Origin: Dryomyza anilis
Taxonomy: Eukaryota; Arthropoda; Insecta; Diptera; Dryomyzidae
Assembly: GCA_951804985.1 (NCBI GenBank)
Contig: OX638131.1
Coordinates: 40,738,044 to 40,802,043, forward strand
Length of the DNA stretch: 64,000 nucleotides
Direction: 5' to 3'
Below are positions 20,529 through 32,815 of the stretch, piece by piece; positions within the stretch are counted from its first letter, which is position 1; every line of letters starts with the position of its first letter. The notes under the pieces were generated by a model, which worked only from the letters and a program-made list of their open reading frames with translations, was not told the origin of the DNA and made no database searches. Both the position numbers and the translations under genes were made by a program.

Positions 20529-23500
20529 ATGGGGGACGGTCGTGTCGCCTAGACCTCCTACATTTTTACTCGTTCGTCGTCTGTCCGTCGTCTATTTAAA
20601 TTATTTGTGTTAAAATTCGTGCAAAGTCCAGTGTCGTCTTTTAATAGTTGCAAAATAAAATAATAAATATAAATAATAAATAATAAATAAAAGCGCAAAC
20701 AATAAACCAAACAAATTAAATCCACAAACACAACAACAACAATAAACCAAAACCGGTATCGTCTGCCGCTGGCTGCTGAGTTGCTGCACTCGCTGCATGT
20801 TTTTTTATTTGCAATTGCCAACGCAAAGGGCTCTTCTATGCCCTCTGCCGCAATTGTATTTTGATTTTCGTTATTCTTCCCTTCCCCATCCTACTCCCTG
20901 CTACGGGCGTGCACGGTTGATGCTGCACTGAGTGCGTAAGCTACGCTGTGGTTAAGGCATAACACTCGCCACTGCTTTGCTTGCGCTCTCATTTGTTTGT
21001 ATCAACTGCTGCACATTTGTGGTATGTTTGATTGTTTTGAACTTGCCCAGTAGGAAAATGCCGCAAAAATTCCGCATAGATTTTTGCAACGTTCGTGGGC
21101 TGAGGGCGAATTTTTTCTCTGTATATGCGTATGTGTCCATCCATAGGCCTCAAATAATGGCACTATGTGAGACCCAGGTTCATGAGGGTACAGATCCACT
21201 GGATTTTCATGTGCCTGGTTATCACCTGTTGCCATTATTCTCTGCCCATAGGGGCCTTGCTCTATTTATTCGGAGTGACGTTGCGTATCAACTGCAGCAA
21301 CAGCATAGTGTGTCGGATAGCGAATTTAATACAATTTGGGTTAAATTCAAAATCCAAACACACATCATGCACTTGTGCTTTCTTTATAGGAGTCCGAATC
21401 TAGATAGGGTTTCCACCTGTAATAAGCTGGATGCCTTATCTGATTCGATCTCAAATATATTGGAGCAATTTCCAGGCAGTGAAATTGTTGTTGCGGGCGA
21501 TTTTAATGTGCACAACGCCACTTGGTTGAGCCACTCGGGTCTTCCAACACAGGAGGGTTGTTATGTTGAGCTGTTTGCAGAGTGCAATCAACTCACTCAA
21601 TTGGTGAAGGAACCGACGTACCTTCCACGCGTCGATGGGCAAAGCCCAAAAGTCCTAGACCTTTTTCTGACTTCACATCATGAAAAATATGATGTAAAAG
21701 TCCTTGCACCTCTTGGTAACTCTGACCACTGTACTGTTTCCGCTGAGTTTTCGTATTCTAGTTTACGCGCCTCTTCGATTAAAGCCCCGAAGAGGACTGT
21801 ATGGCTTTACGAAAAAGCAAATTGGGTTGCGTTAAATGATTTTTTTCGTAACTTTAATTGGAAATTGTGTTTCGCTGACAGAGACATAAATGCCGCGGCT
21901 ACAATGGTACAAAATATTATTTTATTAGGTATGCGGTCCTTCATACCTTCTAAAAAAATTAGCATTAAACCCAAGGACCACTCATGGTTTAATGAGACTT
22001 GCAGGATTGCAGTCAGGTCGAAAGAGGAAGCCTTTCAAAATTGGCGTTCTAACAAGAATGCTGACACAGAAAGATTTCGCATACAAGCTAGGAATCGCTG
22101 AAATGCCGTGATCTCGCGCGAAAAGTTTCTTCACGAACAAAACGCGCGCAAAAGGGTCCTACTCTACCATAGAGGTAGTAAAAATTTCTGGTCATTCGTT
22201 AAAAGAGTGAAGAATCAGACGACATCGTCTACTCCAACTCTTATTATGAATGGCCAGACCTTCACTGACCCGGTTGATAAAGCTAATCTCTTGGCAGAAT
22301 TATTTGCAAATAATTCAACGCTCCCAGATAGTAATCAACCACTGCCCGTCGTAGATTTTGTTTCTTCTGCAATGCCGGAAATTCATTTTCGAACTCGGGC
22401 AGTTAAAAAGGTTTTAGCAAACCTCAACATTAACAAAGCCTCTGGGCCAGATGGCATATCTGCCCATGTGTTGAAGAAGTGCGCGTCAACGCTGGCTTGT
22501 CCGTTGCGTAACCTTTTCAACATCTCCTACACGACAGGAGTTTTTCCATCTTGTTGGAAGGTTGCCAATGTTCAGCCAGTACCGAAAAAGGGCGAGGCTA
22601 CGAACCCTGCCAATTACCGACCCATTGCAATATGCTCAGCACTCTCCAAAGTAATGGAGAGCGTAATTAACTTCCACCTTGTGAACTATCTTGAGCACAA
22701 CGAATTGCTCAGTGACCGCCAATATGGTTTCCGTAGGGCCAGATCCACAGGGGACTTGATGGCGGTCCTCTCCGAAAAGTGGAATAAATGTATTCACCTT
22801 TTCGGGGAGAGTAAGGCTGTTGCTCTCGATATTTCCAAGGCTTTTGATCGAGTGTGGCATAAAGCCATCGATTCAAAACTAATTGCATTTGGTGTCGGTG
22901 AATCTTTTACTCGATGGATATCGAGTTTTCTTCAGGGTCGTTCTATACGAGTTGCGATGGATGGTGTTTTTTCAGAACAACATTCCATCAATTCTGGAGT
23001 TCCGCAGGGTTCCGTCCTATCCCCGTCCCTATTTCTGGTATTTATCAATGACCTTCTGTCATTGACCCAGAACCCAATTCATTCCTTTGCAGATGACAGT
23101 AACATTTGTCATTCATACTCGTTCAACAAGCGCCCAAACTCTTTGGAGATTGAGAGTAAAAGACGCACTATGAATGACACGCTCAATAATGACCTTAAAT
23201 CAATCTCCGAGTGGGGTGTTGCAAACAGAGTAGATTTTAATGCAAGCAAGACCCAATGTTGTCTGTTATCTCACAAAAGAATGGATTCACTCCTCCCTCC
23301 CCTCAATATGGGTGCTGTGGATATTGCGCAGTCAGCTGCTCTTGACGTTCTGGGCATATCAATTCAATGTGATCTACGTTGGAATGATCACATATTCAAT
23401 GTGTCGAAAGAAGCTGCCAAGTGCCTCGGTTTTTTAAAACGGTGTAAAACATACTTCACTCCTGCTGACCTGCGTACTGTCTACACCACCTATATTCGGC

Positions 23501-24033
23501 CTAAAATGGAATTCAATTCGCACATTTGGGCAGGAGCTTCAAAATCCTCATTGGAGTTCCTGGACCGAATTCAACAACGTGCGATATATTTGATAGGGGA
23601 TGAAAATATCTCATCGTCTATTGGTTCTCTTGAGCACCGAAGGACCGTTGGGTGTGTAAGCCTGTTTTATAGGTATTACAACGGTAAGTGTTCGAGTGAA
23701 ATACATGGCCTGATTCCACCAGGTCGTGTGTTTTCTCGTTCTACTCGGGCATCAAATCAAGCCCATCCCTTCGTAGTCCACTCGACTCTCAACAGAACCA
23801 CGCATTATAGAGATAATTCGTTCTTCAGTCGCACGACACGTTTGTGGAACAATCTCCCTGCGTCCGTTTTTCCCGACATTTTTGATATTGGCAAGTTCAA
23901 AACAAACATTCACCGACACTACTCCATCTTTCCCCCCTCCATTTAACCTATCATCCCTTCTTACGATCAACACTGTGCATTGCATGAATAGGGGGCATCC
24001 CCTGAGCGTTGGTTAATTTGTAAAAAAAAAAAA
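20529..24033 (+). mobile_element. Non-LTR retrotransposon (single-ORF LINE), nearly intact
   Basis: It consists of a GC-richer 5' leader (20529-21057, start approximate), one long ORF with endonuclease and reverse transcriptase, a short 3' UTR with a GGGGGCATCCCC hairpin (23990-24002) and an A13 tail (24021-24033). No gag-like ORF1 with zinc knuckles is found upstream. Domain content and the C-terminal 'TRLWNNLP' motif fit the CR1/Jockey group; the exact clade is not resolved. Target duplication is not visible by eye. Confidence 0.8.
21058..23946 (+). pseudogene. LINE endonuclease-reverse transcriptase ORF with one in-frame stop
   Basis: From ATG 21058 the frame runs 962 codons, interrupted only by TGA at 22099-22101 (codon 348). 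The context CGC-TGA-AAT suggests a CGA-to-TGA change at a CpG. The N-terminal part is an AP-type endonuclease: NVRGL (11-15), LCETQ with Glu38, GDFN with Asp148, SDH (222-224). The C-terminal part is a reverse transcriptase: NKASGPDG, ALDISKAFDRVWH (Asp591), SGVPQGSVLSP, SFADDS (677-682, catalytic FADD). It ends with the TRLWNNLP region. The frame is also open upstream to 20977. Apart from the stop, no frameshift is seen, so the insertion is young. Confidence 0.88.
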
Positions 24034-26955
24034 AATAGATGGAAATAAAATTATTAGGTATAAATAAAATATGTGTAATAAAAATAAAACAAAAGTTTAA
24101 GTTTATAATTATATAACATAAATAAAAAAAAATGTTATTTAAAAATAGGAAAAAAACGAATATTGTGTAAAGAAGATATTAGCACTAAATTTACTATTTT
24201 TACATTAAAATTTAATGTAAACATAAATATGTTTACATGTAAATAAAATGTTTACAAAAACGCCGAAAATTATTCATTCTGAACATAAATATGTTTGAAC
24301 GAAAACAAAAATATGTTTGGTGTTATTATAATAATGTTTGGCAATGAATTAATACTTTTGTTTGCATGAAGCTCCAAAGATATACGTAATGCCTGCAAAA
24401 TTATGTTTGGGAGAGCCCTTTTTTGCAGCGTGTATGTATCGCAAATTCTAGAGCCAATTTGATAAAGGTGAAGTCATTTTTTAAATCTGATACACACTAA
24501 ACCAAATTGAATAAGTAAAATCAAAGAAATAATGTTCTTAGTTTTTACCGAAATTTTGTAAATTTTCAATTGACATGTATTTGTGTAATTTACAATATAT
24601 ATTTATTTTTGTGGTATTAAACTGCTAAACGAAGCAAATTGTCGTTTTAATTGCACAAGAAGAAGCAAAGTTAAATTAATTAATTTAAATTAAAACAATT
24701 TTTTAAATTTAAATTCAAGATATTTGTCGATAAACCGATTACCGATTACATTACTTACCGAGGACAATTTTTTCGCATGTACATCCCATACATCAATTAT
24801 ATATAATTCGTGGGTGCTGATTTTGACTGCATACTCATTGAATAAATATTTTTAAGATAATTGCTATCAACATTTTAAGCCTTTAGCGATTTTTAGAATA
24901 AAACAAATACATTCCCTTACAAAACTTGTCTTCCAAAAAACTGTTAACACAATTTTTCTTTCAATTGTCAAGACTAATTACAATATACAAATAAATACAA
25001 ATAATTCGATATATATTTAAGATATTTGATTAAAAACTCGAAAAATTTGGCATGTTTTTGTTAGCATTTAGAATCTAATAAAACTATCGATCAAGATTTT
25101 TATTTTGTTATTTTTAAAATATGTCATATTAACACAGTTTCCATCAAAACTGTTTAAATTTATGAAAAAGAAGCAGTTTTTACTATAATTTATAGTCAAT
25201 TTTGAATGTTAGTTTGGACTATCCCATTTGGACTTTTACTGTACGCTCGAATTATCCACATTTATTAAATAAATCCACAATTATACGTAATCGTAAATTC
25301 GAAAGTTATTTGCCAGCAATATTTATCGTATTTGTCGGATGTTTGAAAAATGTTTACGACAAACAAGACGATCTAAATAATTTGTAAGTAAGTTGATATT
25401 TAGGGATGTGGTGTTTCTGGTAAACATCTTTGATCTCTTAGTGTAATAGGAAAAACTGAGTATGCAGTAAAAAACAGCACCAGCGAATTTTATAGAATTG
25501 ATGAGGAGGATGTCCATGAGAAAAAAAATTCTTGTTGGGTAGTTACATTACACTCAGAAAATGTTGACTAATAAATTTTTAACACGGCTCATCTTAAATA
25601 CACATGATAAAATTTCCTACAGAAAACATAAACAATTTTGAAAATTAACAAGATATTTTTTACATGGTTCATATTGTTAAAATAACACCTGGTGAATTCA
25701 GCATTATAACATGATCACAGTGTTAAATTTACTCGTACAAGTGTAAAATTAATACGATATATTGTTATATATCAATGACATTTGAAAATGTCAAACAAAT
25801 ATTTTATTAATCGGGCCTTATTCAACAATTCTTTGATAAGCATCATTAATTTAATTAATTTAATTTAATTATTTTATTTTAATTTAGCATTTATATACAT
25901 CAATGGATTTCAATTCCAAAAAATGCTCTATTGGATAAGAAACTTGATGTGGAGAATTTTCAGTGAAATCCGAAAATGGGAAATGGATCCGCCACATCAT
26001 AGTTTACACCAAAATCGACAATTTAAATATATAAATGAAATTACGTCTTCCAAAAGCAGTAATATGAAAAATTGGGTAAAAATACTTTTTATATTTGGAG
26101 TTAAAATTTGCCTGCCGCATCAACGCAAGTATATTTTATTAATAAGAATAATATTGTTTTTATAGGATGTAATAAAAGTTAATGAATAAATTACCAAATT
26201 TCGTTTCATTTAATATTCCTATATAGGGGAAAAATGAGAATATGTAAATTTAATAAGAGTGTTAATGTTAATTCAACACGGTTTTTCATGTAATTTTAAC
26301 ATCGTGATACTATAAAATTAACAGTTCAAATAGGTAAAACAAAGAGATTAATCACATTAAAATAATATTTTGCAATTCTAATTATATAACACATCGAGAT
26401 ATTCGAACAAGTTATCCAATGTAAATCTAACATTATACAACAGTTACATTAACCAACACACCATGGTGAATCAAACAGATAAACCATGTTCAGTTAACAA
26501 TTTTTTACTGTTGATAATTAACATTATGAAATAATTTTAAATTCCTCTATCTTGTTAAAAATTAACACTATGAATCTGTTTGAAAAAAACCAACATGTAA
26601 TCTGTTTAATTTCTGTTTAAATTTAAATGATTTTTTCCCTGAATATACATCTTTAAAGAATTTGGTCAATTAAACGAACAGTTTCGTGGATCTTTAGTTA
26701 TCAACCATCAATTTAAGAGGAAATTTTGTTAATTTCACCTATTCATTTGGTTCAGTGCATATGCATTTCGATACTATTAAACAGTTGTTCAAATATAATT
26801 GAAATAGAAAAGGGCCTATTCAACCACTGTTTGATATTGTGTGAAATGGGGGCTACATTACGTTATCATAATATAATGATGACAAATATGAAAAATAAAT
26901 ATGATTTAGCAATACCAATAGTTTGTTAAAACTCTATGTATATTAAAAAAAACAA
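24034..26955. other. Non-coding AT-rich stretch with dispersed repeat fragments
   Basis: No gene is seen. 24790-25010 resembles 42150-42370 (shared 'gattttgactgcatactca' and 'caattgtcaagactaattac'). 25315-25432 matches 8721-8815. From 25555 to 26600 words such as 'ttaacac' and 'aacatg' recur loosely. Confidence 0.45.
25315..25432. repeat. Dispersed repeat, copy 2
   Basis: Same word order as 8721-8815: agcaatatttatcgtatttg, cgatctaaataatttgtaag, ttgatatttagggatgtg. Confidence 0.6.
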
Positions 26956-28520
26956 TCTATATATATAAAAATGAAATGTCCTGTGTGTGCCAGAGCATCA
27001 CGGGAGAACGAACCGACGGATTTGCCTGATTCTTTTTTTATTTTGTTCGTGTCAATGCAAGAGTGGTTTAGAAAAGTCGGAAAAACCCGAAGGAAAAGCC
27101 GGAAAATCGAAAATATCTAAATTTGACCCTAGGACTATGAAATTTGGGCAGGATGTTCATCTGTTGACGTATGTGGGCTCTACAAAGGGATTTTTTGAAA
27201 TTCGCCTCCTAAGGTACACAAATGGGCGTGGCAAAATTGAACTTTTAATTCAAAATATCGGTGTAATTAAGATAAGCACAGTCATGAAATTTGGCTCAGT
27301 AATGTATTTTGTTTTTGTTTATATTTTTGCTAAATGTGGGCGGAATTCGATAAAGGGGAGTGGCACTTCCCATATAACCATAACTTTTAAAATGCTATAA
27401 CTCCTGACCAGAGTTATGTAAATTGGAACAAAGGTTCATATTAAAAAGTAAAATCGTCACGTAGAATGTGGGCGGGATTGTATAAAGGGGCGTGGTATTT
27501 TATACAAAAGGGGCGTGGCACATCCTGTCATACTAAAAGTAGAGTTATAAAAATCAAATCAAATGTTCATATTTTAAACTCCGATCATCACGTCGAATAT
27601 GGACGGGATTGGACAATGGGTCGTGGCACCTCCCATACTAAAAAAAAAAACATAAAATTTGCTATTACTCTTTACCTACTAAGTGCAGAGTTTAAAAAAT
27701 CGAAACAAAAGATTATATTAATTGTCATTGTAATTGTCATTGTAATTGTCACATAGAATCAGGGCTGGAAAAAATCCGGATACTTTGTGGAAGCCGTTTT
27801 CTTCAGATCATATTAGATGCAATCAATATCTACCGCTTCAAAAATTGTCATAGAATTGACTTGATTTAAATCCATGGTTTCGGCGACTACATCATTAAAT
27901 TATTTGGATCTACATAAAGGCCTAAGTTGGGTAATATGTATGTTGGCTAATATAATATATGAATCATTTCATTGCCATCTTCACCAGAGATTTCATCCAG
28001 CAGTGGTTCAAATAATTATTTTCGATTTGGTGATTTATATCAAATTCTTTAATTTTCAAAACATAAATTGTACCCTGAAAACCACAATTATATTTCCTTA
28101 GTTATAATTCGAAAAATGTTCAAACATAAAAAAAATCCAAAAATCTTTGAATTTTTAAGTGGATGAAATCCAAAAAAAAAACGAATCGATTTTTTGGGAG
28201 TGGAGAGCCCTGCGTAGATTTGGACGGAATTGGACAATGGGACGAGACACCTCCCATATAACAAAAATTTTAAAACTCCTGACTTAATAAGAGCAGAGTT
28301 GTAAAGTCGAAACAAAGGATCATTTTTAAAAATGTTAATAGTAACGTGGAATGTGATCGAGATTGGAAATAGAGGCATGGCACTATGATCAATATGGGCG
28401 TGAAAAGGCGACGTAGACATGCACTAAAAAGGGGCGTAAATGTATCCACACTTTATGAACGATATAGTTTTACAATTACAAAAACTTTGCACGGGCGAAG
28501 CTGTGAACGAGTTCAGCTAG
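26956..28520 (+). mobile_element. Non-autonomous Helitron-like element, 1.57 kb
   Basis: The 5' end reads TCTATATATATAAAAATGAA and the 3' end GAACGAGTTCAGCTAG, with a short GAAC/GTTC hairpin directly before CTAG. It sits exactly between A (26955) and T (28521), the Helitron target rule. Degenerate internal units with 'gaatgtgggcgggattg' and 'ggggcgtggcac' recur about five times (27330-28390). No Rep/helicase ORF is present. Confidence 0.85.
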
Positions 28521-28662
28521 TAGTTTATATAAACTATCAAGAATTCCTCTGTATCCTTAAATGTTTCTCTATGTTCGTAGTTTTAGTTTTACATTTTTTG
28601 AGTTAGGACTAAACATATAATCAAAAACAATAGACAAATGCAAATATGTAAGTTTGCATCTA

Positions 28663-28668
28663 TTTATT
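28663..28668 (-). terminator. Polyadenylation signal AATAAA for the 28749-29999 gene
   Basis: AATAAA on the minus strand lies about 80 bases past the stop codon of the upstream gene, a usual distance for a short 3' UTR. Confidence 0.6.
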
Positions 28669-28748
28669 ACAATTTTAAAGTCCAATAGATTATGGTATAC
28701 ACAAATTATCTAAGAGATTTTTTGATTTCAATTTAACATGTTCCTCGC

Positions 28749-29999
28749 TCAAGCGTATTTCTTGTAAATATCAAAAATATATTCACCAAAGGCATCATAA
28801 AATATCTCCATGCCCAACCAGCTAAACAGCGTGCGCACGAGTGCGACAATAGGCTTTGGCAATGGCGTGATCTCGCAGACGTCAGTAATGATCTTCAGTC
28901 GACTCAGAAGACTGGGATGCAAACGCAGCTGATGCTGCAACTGATTGGACTCCATGGTGATGCCGCCCACATAGCTATCGAACAACATGAAGCACTCGAC
29001 ATTGAAACGATGCTTTGTGCCCTCGTAGGCGTCGTTGAGCTTGGGCGTCAGCTTCCAGCACAGCTCGGGTCGAACATATATTCTGAAATTGTACTTTACG
29101 GCCATATCGAAAAATCGTTCAAGGTCGTCTTCGTGCGGTTCGATTGTGGTATTAATGCGCTCAATCAGCGTCGCAAGCGAGGTGTATTTTGGTAGACGAC
29201 TCTGTTTTGCGCCCTTAAGTTCGATGGGCACATAGACCGGCTGTACGTTCTGCACGGTTTGTACCTCCTGTTCTTTGGCCATTTTGGACACCGGCAATGG
29301 TTCCTTTAATTCCAAATCAGGGGTTGGTTTTGGTTCAACTGTTTCAATAAAGCTATCATCGAAATGTGTAAAATTGCTGTCTCCAGCCGGTGACGATGCC
29401 CGTGGACTTTGGGACGAATTGAAAGATTTGCTGTCGCAACAGTTACCGTCGGCAGCATTCACCAAATTCATAATTATGGCAGTGTCCAGCGCCACTGTCT
29501 TCAGATCGATGTACTTGGTGGCCAGAATAATGCAGTACTGCTCGAAGGCCTGATTCGTCTTTAGCAGCATCAACTCGTGCCCGGTGATGCTCGTCATGCC
29601 CAAGTGACTCTTTTTCTGACGATCGATGACGTGCAGTTTGTACTGATGGATGTGCTTGCTGGAGGGCGTGACCAGCAGCAGTGCCTGCGTTGCCCTGACA
29701 TTACTGCGTAGACGGCGTAGAATTTTGTCCAGCGCTGTGACAGAGCTCTCAGTAAATTCGGTCACGCTGGGCTCCGCGTTCACGGGCGCCCTTTCGGAGA
29801 CGACGGTCACTTGATGCTTGCTGATGACGGGCGCTGGTGCCACATTGACGGATACATTCCGAATGGTGCGAGTCATTCTCACTTGCGCATTCTTTGACTT
29901 GTTATGGTGTCTATGGTGTCTGTGATGATTGTTTTTGGCGTTTAGTATGAGCACTTCTTGACACAATTTGCGAATACGTTTGCGAAGATCCTCTTGCAT
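28749..29999 (-). CDS. Single-exon gene, 416-codon protein of unknown function
   Basis: ATG at 29999 opens an uninterrupted frame to the stop at 28751-28749. Composition is far richer in G+C than the flanks and codon use is balanced, so it is very probably real. The N-terminal third is basic, with a His-rich run (NNHHRHHRHHNKSKN, about 22-36). Residues about 90-180 look folded (LDKILRRLRSNVRATQALLL ...). A low-complexity acidic/Ser/Pro linker follows (about 195-245). The C-terminal 160 residues look like a second folded region with many aromatic residues, ending FGEYIFDIYKKYA. There is no signal peptide or membrane segment. No catalytic motif is recognised. It may be intronless by retroposition or simply a short gene; a poly(A) signal follows at 28668-28663. 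Confidence 0.82.
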   Translation of the reverse strand: MQEDLRKRIRKLCQEVLILNAKNNHHRHHRHHNKSKNAQVRMTRTIRNVSVNVAPAPVISKHQVTVVSERAPVNAEPSVTEFTESSVTALDKILRRLRSNVRATQALLLVTPSSKHIHQYKLHVIDRQKKSHLGMTSITGHELMLLKTNQAFEQYCIILATKYIDLKTVALDTAIIMNLVNAADGNCCDSKSFNSSQSPRASSPAGDSNFTHFDDSFIETVEPKPTPDLELKEPLPVSKMAKEQEVQTVQNVQPVYVPIELKGAKQSRLPKYTSLATLIERINTTIEPHEDDLERFFDMAVKYNFRIYVRPELCWKLTPKLNDAYEGTKHRFNVECFMLFDSYVGGITMESNQLQHQLRLHPSLLSRLKIITDVCEITPLPKPIVALVRTLFSWLGMEIFYDAFGEYIFDIYKKYA

Positions 30000-31430
30000 T
30001 CAAGAGTTTTTTAACGGCTTGAAACGGTCTATGGATTATTTGTATGCGGTAAGTCTATGGGTTCTTTACATTATAATTGTTTGAAATTGATGATGAAAAA
30101 CGGTAGAAAATAAAAAGCGTAAAATTTATTGTTATGGAAAAGATTTTGACGTTTACGGAAATTAAATTTAAAAAAAATATATATAGCAATTTATTCCCAT
30201 TAAGCAATTTAGGAGCGCTCTGAAATTGGAGTCAGGAGACCAATTTTTGAGTATTTTATGAGTAGTCTGAAAAGAGACTTATACAAGAGACGCAATTAAG
30301 ACTGTTTTCGTAGCTTTCCAAAATAGTGCTCATAAAAAAGTGATATTTAGGAGTTATTTAAGAACACTCATATATTAGACTCCTAAAACTAAAATATTAA
30401 ATTGTTTTACAGAGCTAAAAATATACTCATAAAAACATCCCTATAAAGAGTATTTTCGGAGAGCTCCGAGTAATGGTTCATAAAAGTGTCTCATTTGTGA
30501 GTGTCTTGGGAAAAAATGTTCTTTCAAGTGTTCTGGTGTTTTAGGAGCCTACTGTTAAAAAATGGATATACATACTACCAATTAAGTAATTGGTGTCATA
30601 AAAGATACACATTTTTAAGTGTTTTACAAGCACTCAGAAAAAATACTCATAACAAAGACGTTATCGGAGCTTTCTTAAATATTACTCATAAAGGAGTCAT
30701 GCGCGATGTACAATGTTGGATTCATTTAAGAATATGGGAAACATATGAAATTAATTGTGGTGTCTAAAAAGTCTCAAAAATATGAATATTGAATGAATAT
30801 TTTAAGAATATTAAGATATTGTCTTAGCGTGCTCTAGATCCAGCCAGTACAAATTGGGTGTTTTGTACCAACATATAAAACAACAAACAACAAGATGAAG
30901 GGGCTTGGCTGCCTCTGAAACAGCTGTACGATCTGCCACTCAATGCATTTTGCCAATTGTTTGTTGTTTTATATGTTGGTACAAAACACCCAATTTGTAC
31001 TGACTGGACCTTGAGCACGTTAAGACAATATCTTAAAATTATCAAGAGGTCGTAAAACAAAACCAATTATTTAAAATGGACATAAATAGGGGAATTTTGG
31101 AGTTCTTAAAGCATGTCCTTGTTCGATATACTTTAATTAGACTTTTAATACTCATTTAAGAGAGAAGTATTAATAAAAGTTGCACAAATATGAGGATATG
31201 ATTGGAGCGATATTTTTAGGAGTTTTTAAAGTAGCATATATAGGGGTTTTTAGGGTAAAAATGGATTTCTATCCGAGAGCCTTTTTGGTTCATTTAAGTG
31301 CTCATATATATATATGAGTAGCACTCATAAATGTGACACATTTAGAAGTCTTAAATGTTTATTGGAAAAATTAAATGTTAAAAAAACTTAGGACTGCACA
31401 AATATTTTTGGAGCGATATTTGGTACCCAC
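30000..31430. repeat. ACTCATAAA / TTAGGAGT cryptic repeat
   Basis: The words actcataaa, ttaggagt, gagtattttatgag and similar recur at irregular spacing from about 30200 to 31420. The locus is interrupted by the inverted-repeat element 30811-31036. The first 150 bases next to 29999 are probably 5' UTR/promoter of the minus-strand gene. Confidence 0.5.
30811..31036. mobile_element. Inverted-repeat MITE, 226 bp with 80-bp arms
   Basis: The arms 30811-30890 and 30957-31036 are near-perfect inverted repeats (ttaagatattgtcttagcgt ... and its complement), separated by a 66-bp spacer of more balanced composition (ggggcttggctgcctctgaa). The ends read TTAAGATATTGTCTTA. The target duplication is not clear. 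Confidence 0.8.
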
Positions 31431-31479
31431 ATATTTAGTAATCTCTGTAATTTATAGATTTCGAGATACCGGCATTAGA

Positions 31480-31760
31480 AATGGGCACGTGAGCAGATTT
31501 TAACGTGATTCATGTGAATTAATTAATTTAATTTTATTTTGTGCACGTGATTGTGAGTGAATGTGAGTAAAATAAATAAAGCCCGTGTGTGAGTACAATT
31601 TTTGCGTGAGCGAGTCTGTGTGAGTGTCAGTGTAAAACTTTATTTACTTACGTAATTGTAAGTGAGTATGAGTAGAACCAAAAAGACCGTGAGTGATTCG
31701 AAAAATTTATTTCTTGAGCGTAAGTCAAAACTCACTCACATGTCCATTTCTCAGGCATAA
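31480..31760. repeat. CACGTG/GTGAGT-rich cluster 1
   Basis: 'gtgcacgtgattgtgagtga' and 'gtgtgagtgt' words. Same family as 32640-32815 and 33500-33695. Confidence 0.6.
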
Positions 31761-32639
31761 TAAATGATACGCCGAGGAAAAAAGTATAAATATTAAATAA
31801 AAAAGGTATTAAAAAAAACGAATTAAAATATTTTTCGGCTCGTTCATAGGCAATCGGAGAGCCTTTTTGGACATACATTCATTAATAATTCATATTAAAT
31901 TTGGATCTGATGGATACGGTCATTTTGAAGTTAGGTATTTTGATTTAGATATATTATTTTTCACTTCAGAATACTATTAACACGCGATATTTTATTTTCA
32001 AATACTGGGGAACAATGATATATTAGCTGTGTTCCCGTGGCGTGTGATCTAGAGCCATAGCTCTATTTTCTGTACAAAACATCAACAAACAATAAGAACC
32101 AGACACAAGCTGGTTCCAAGAAAGCTGGTTCTATCCAGTTCAATCGAATGCTGCCAAGTTTTCTCTGAATAAAATAGTTGGCAACATTAACATATTTGAC
32201 ATAACCAAAATTATTTAAATATTTGATAGATATAAATTGTCAAATTTGCCGGGCGATTTTGTGTTTTTGTTTTATTTGAAGATGAATAGGGCGGTAGCGG
32301 CGCGCATTATAAATTAAAACATACCTCATTTTGTATTAAAGCGCGTGGTCTTTTAAAATTTTATTCCGGTCGGAAAAGTGCAATTCAAATGGCAAGTGAA
32401 GTGCAGTTCGTGCTTAACTGGAAGTAGCTGCTTAAAAAACTTCTGCAAATTTGCTTGCAATAGCTCTGCAACCAATTTATAATATTTCAAATTCCAAATT
32501 CAGACTGAACTCCAGTTTACCGACCAGTTCCCAAATAAACAATAAAATGACCAAGTTCTTCAAAATAAAAATGTAGTAAGATTTTAAAATACGCCTATCT
32601 AATAATCGAATACGAAGGAATGTTTCGACCAGAAATGGG

Positions 32640-32815
32640 TATGTGAGCGTGATTCAGCTTGTGTCACGTGAATCACGCGTGATTGTGATTGAATCCTAAT
32701 TTTGCTCACGTGATTGTGAGTGAGTGTGAGTAGACCAAAAAATACCTTGAGTGAGAGTGCGTGAGTACAATTTTTACGTGAGTGAGTGTGAGTGAGTCGA
32801 ATATTTCATTAAATA
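32640..32815. repeat. CACGTG/GTGAGT-rich cluster 2
   Basis: 'tcacgtgaatcacgcgtgat', 'ctcacgtgattgtgagtgag' and 'tgtgagtaga' in the same order as cluster 3. Confidence 0.7.

Noticed and set aside
26987..27400. 137-codon frame starting MPEHHGRTNRRICLILFLFC
   Set aside because: It begins without ATG inside a non-autonomous Helitron and resembles no Rep or helicase.
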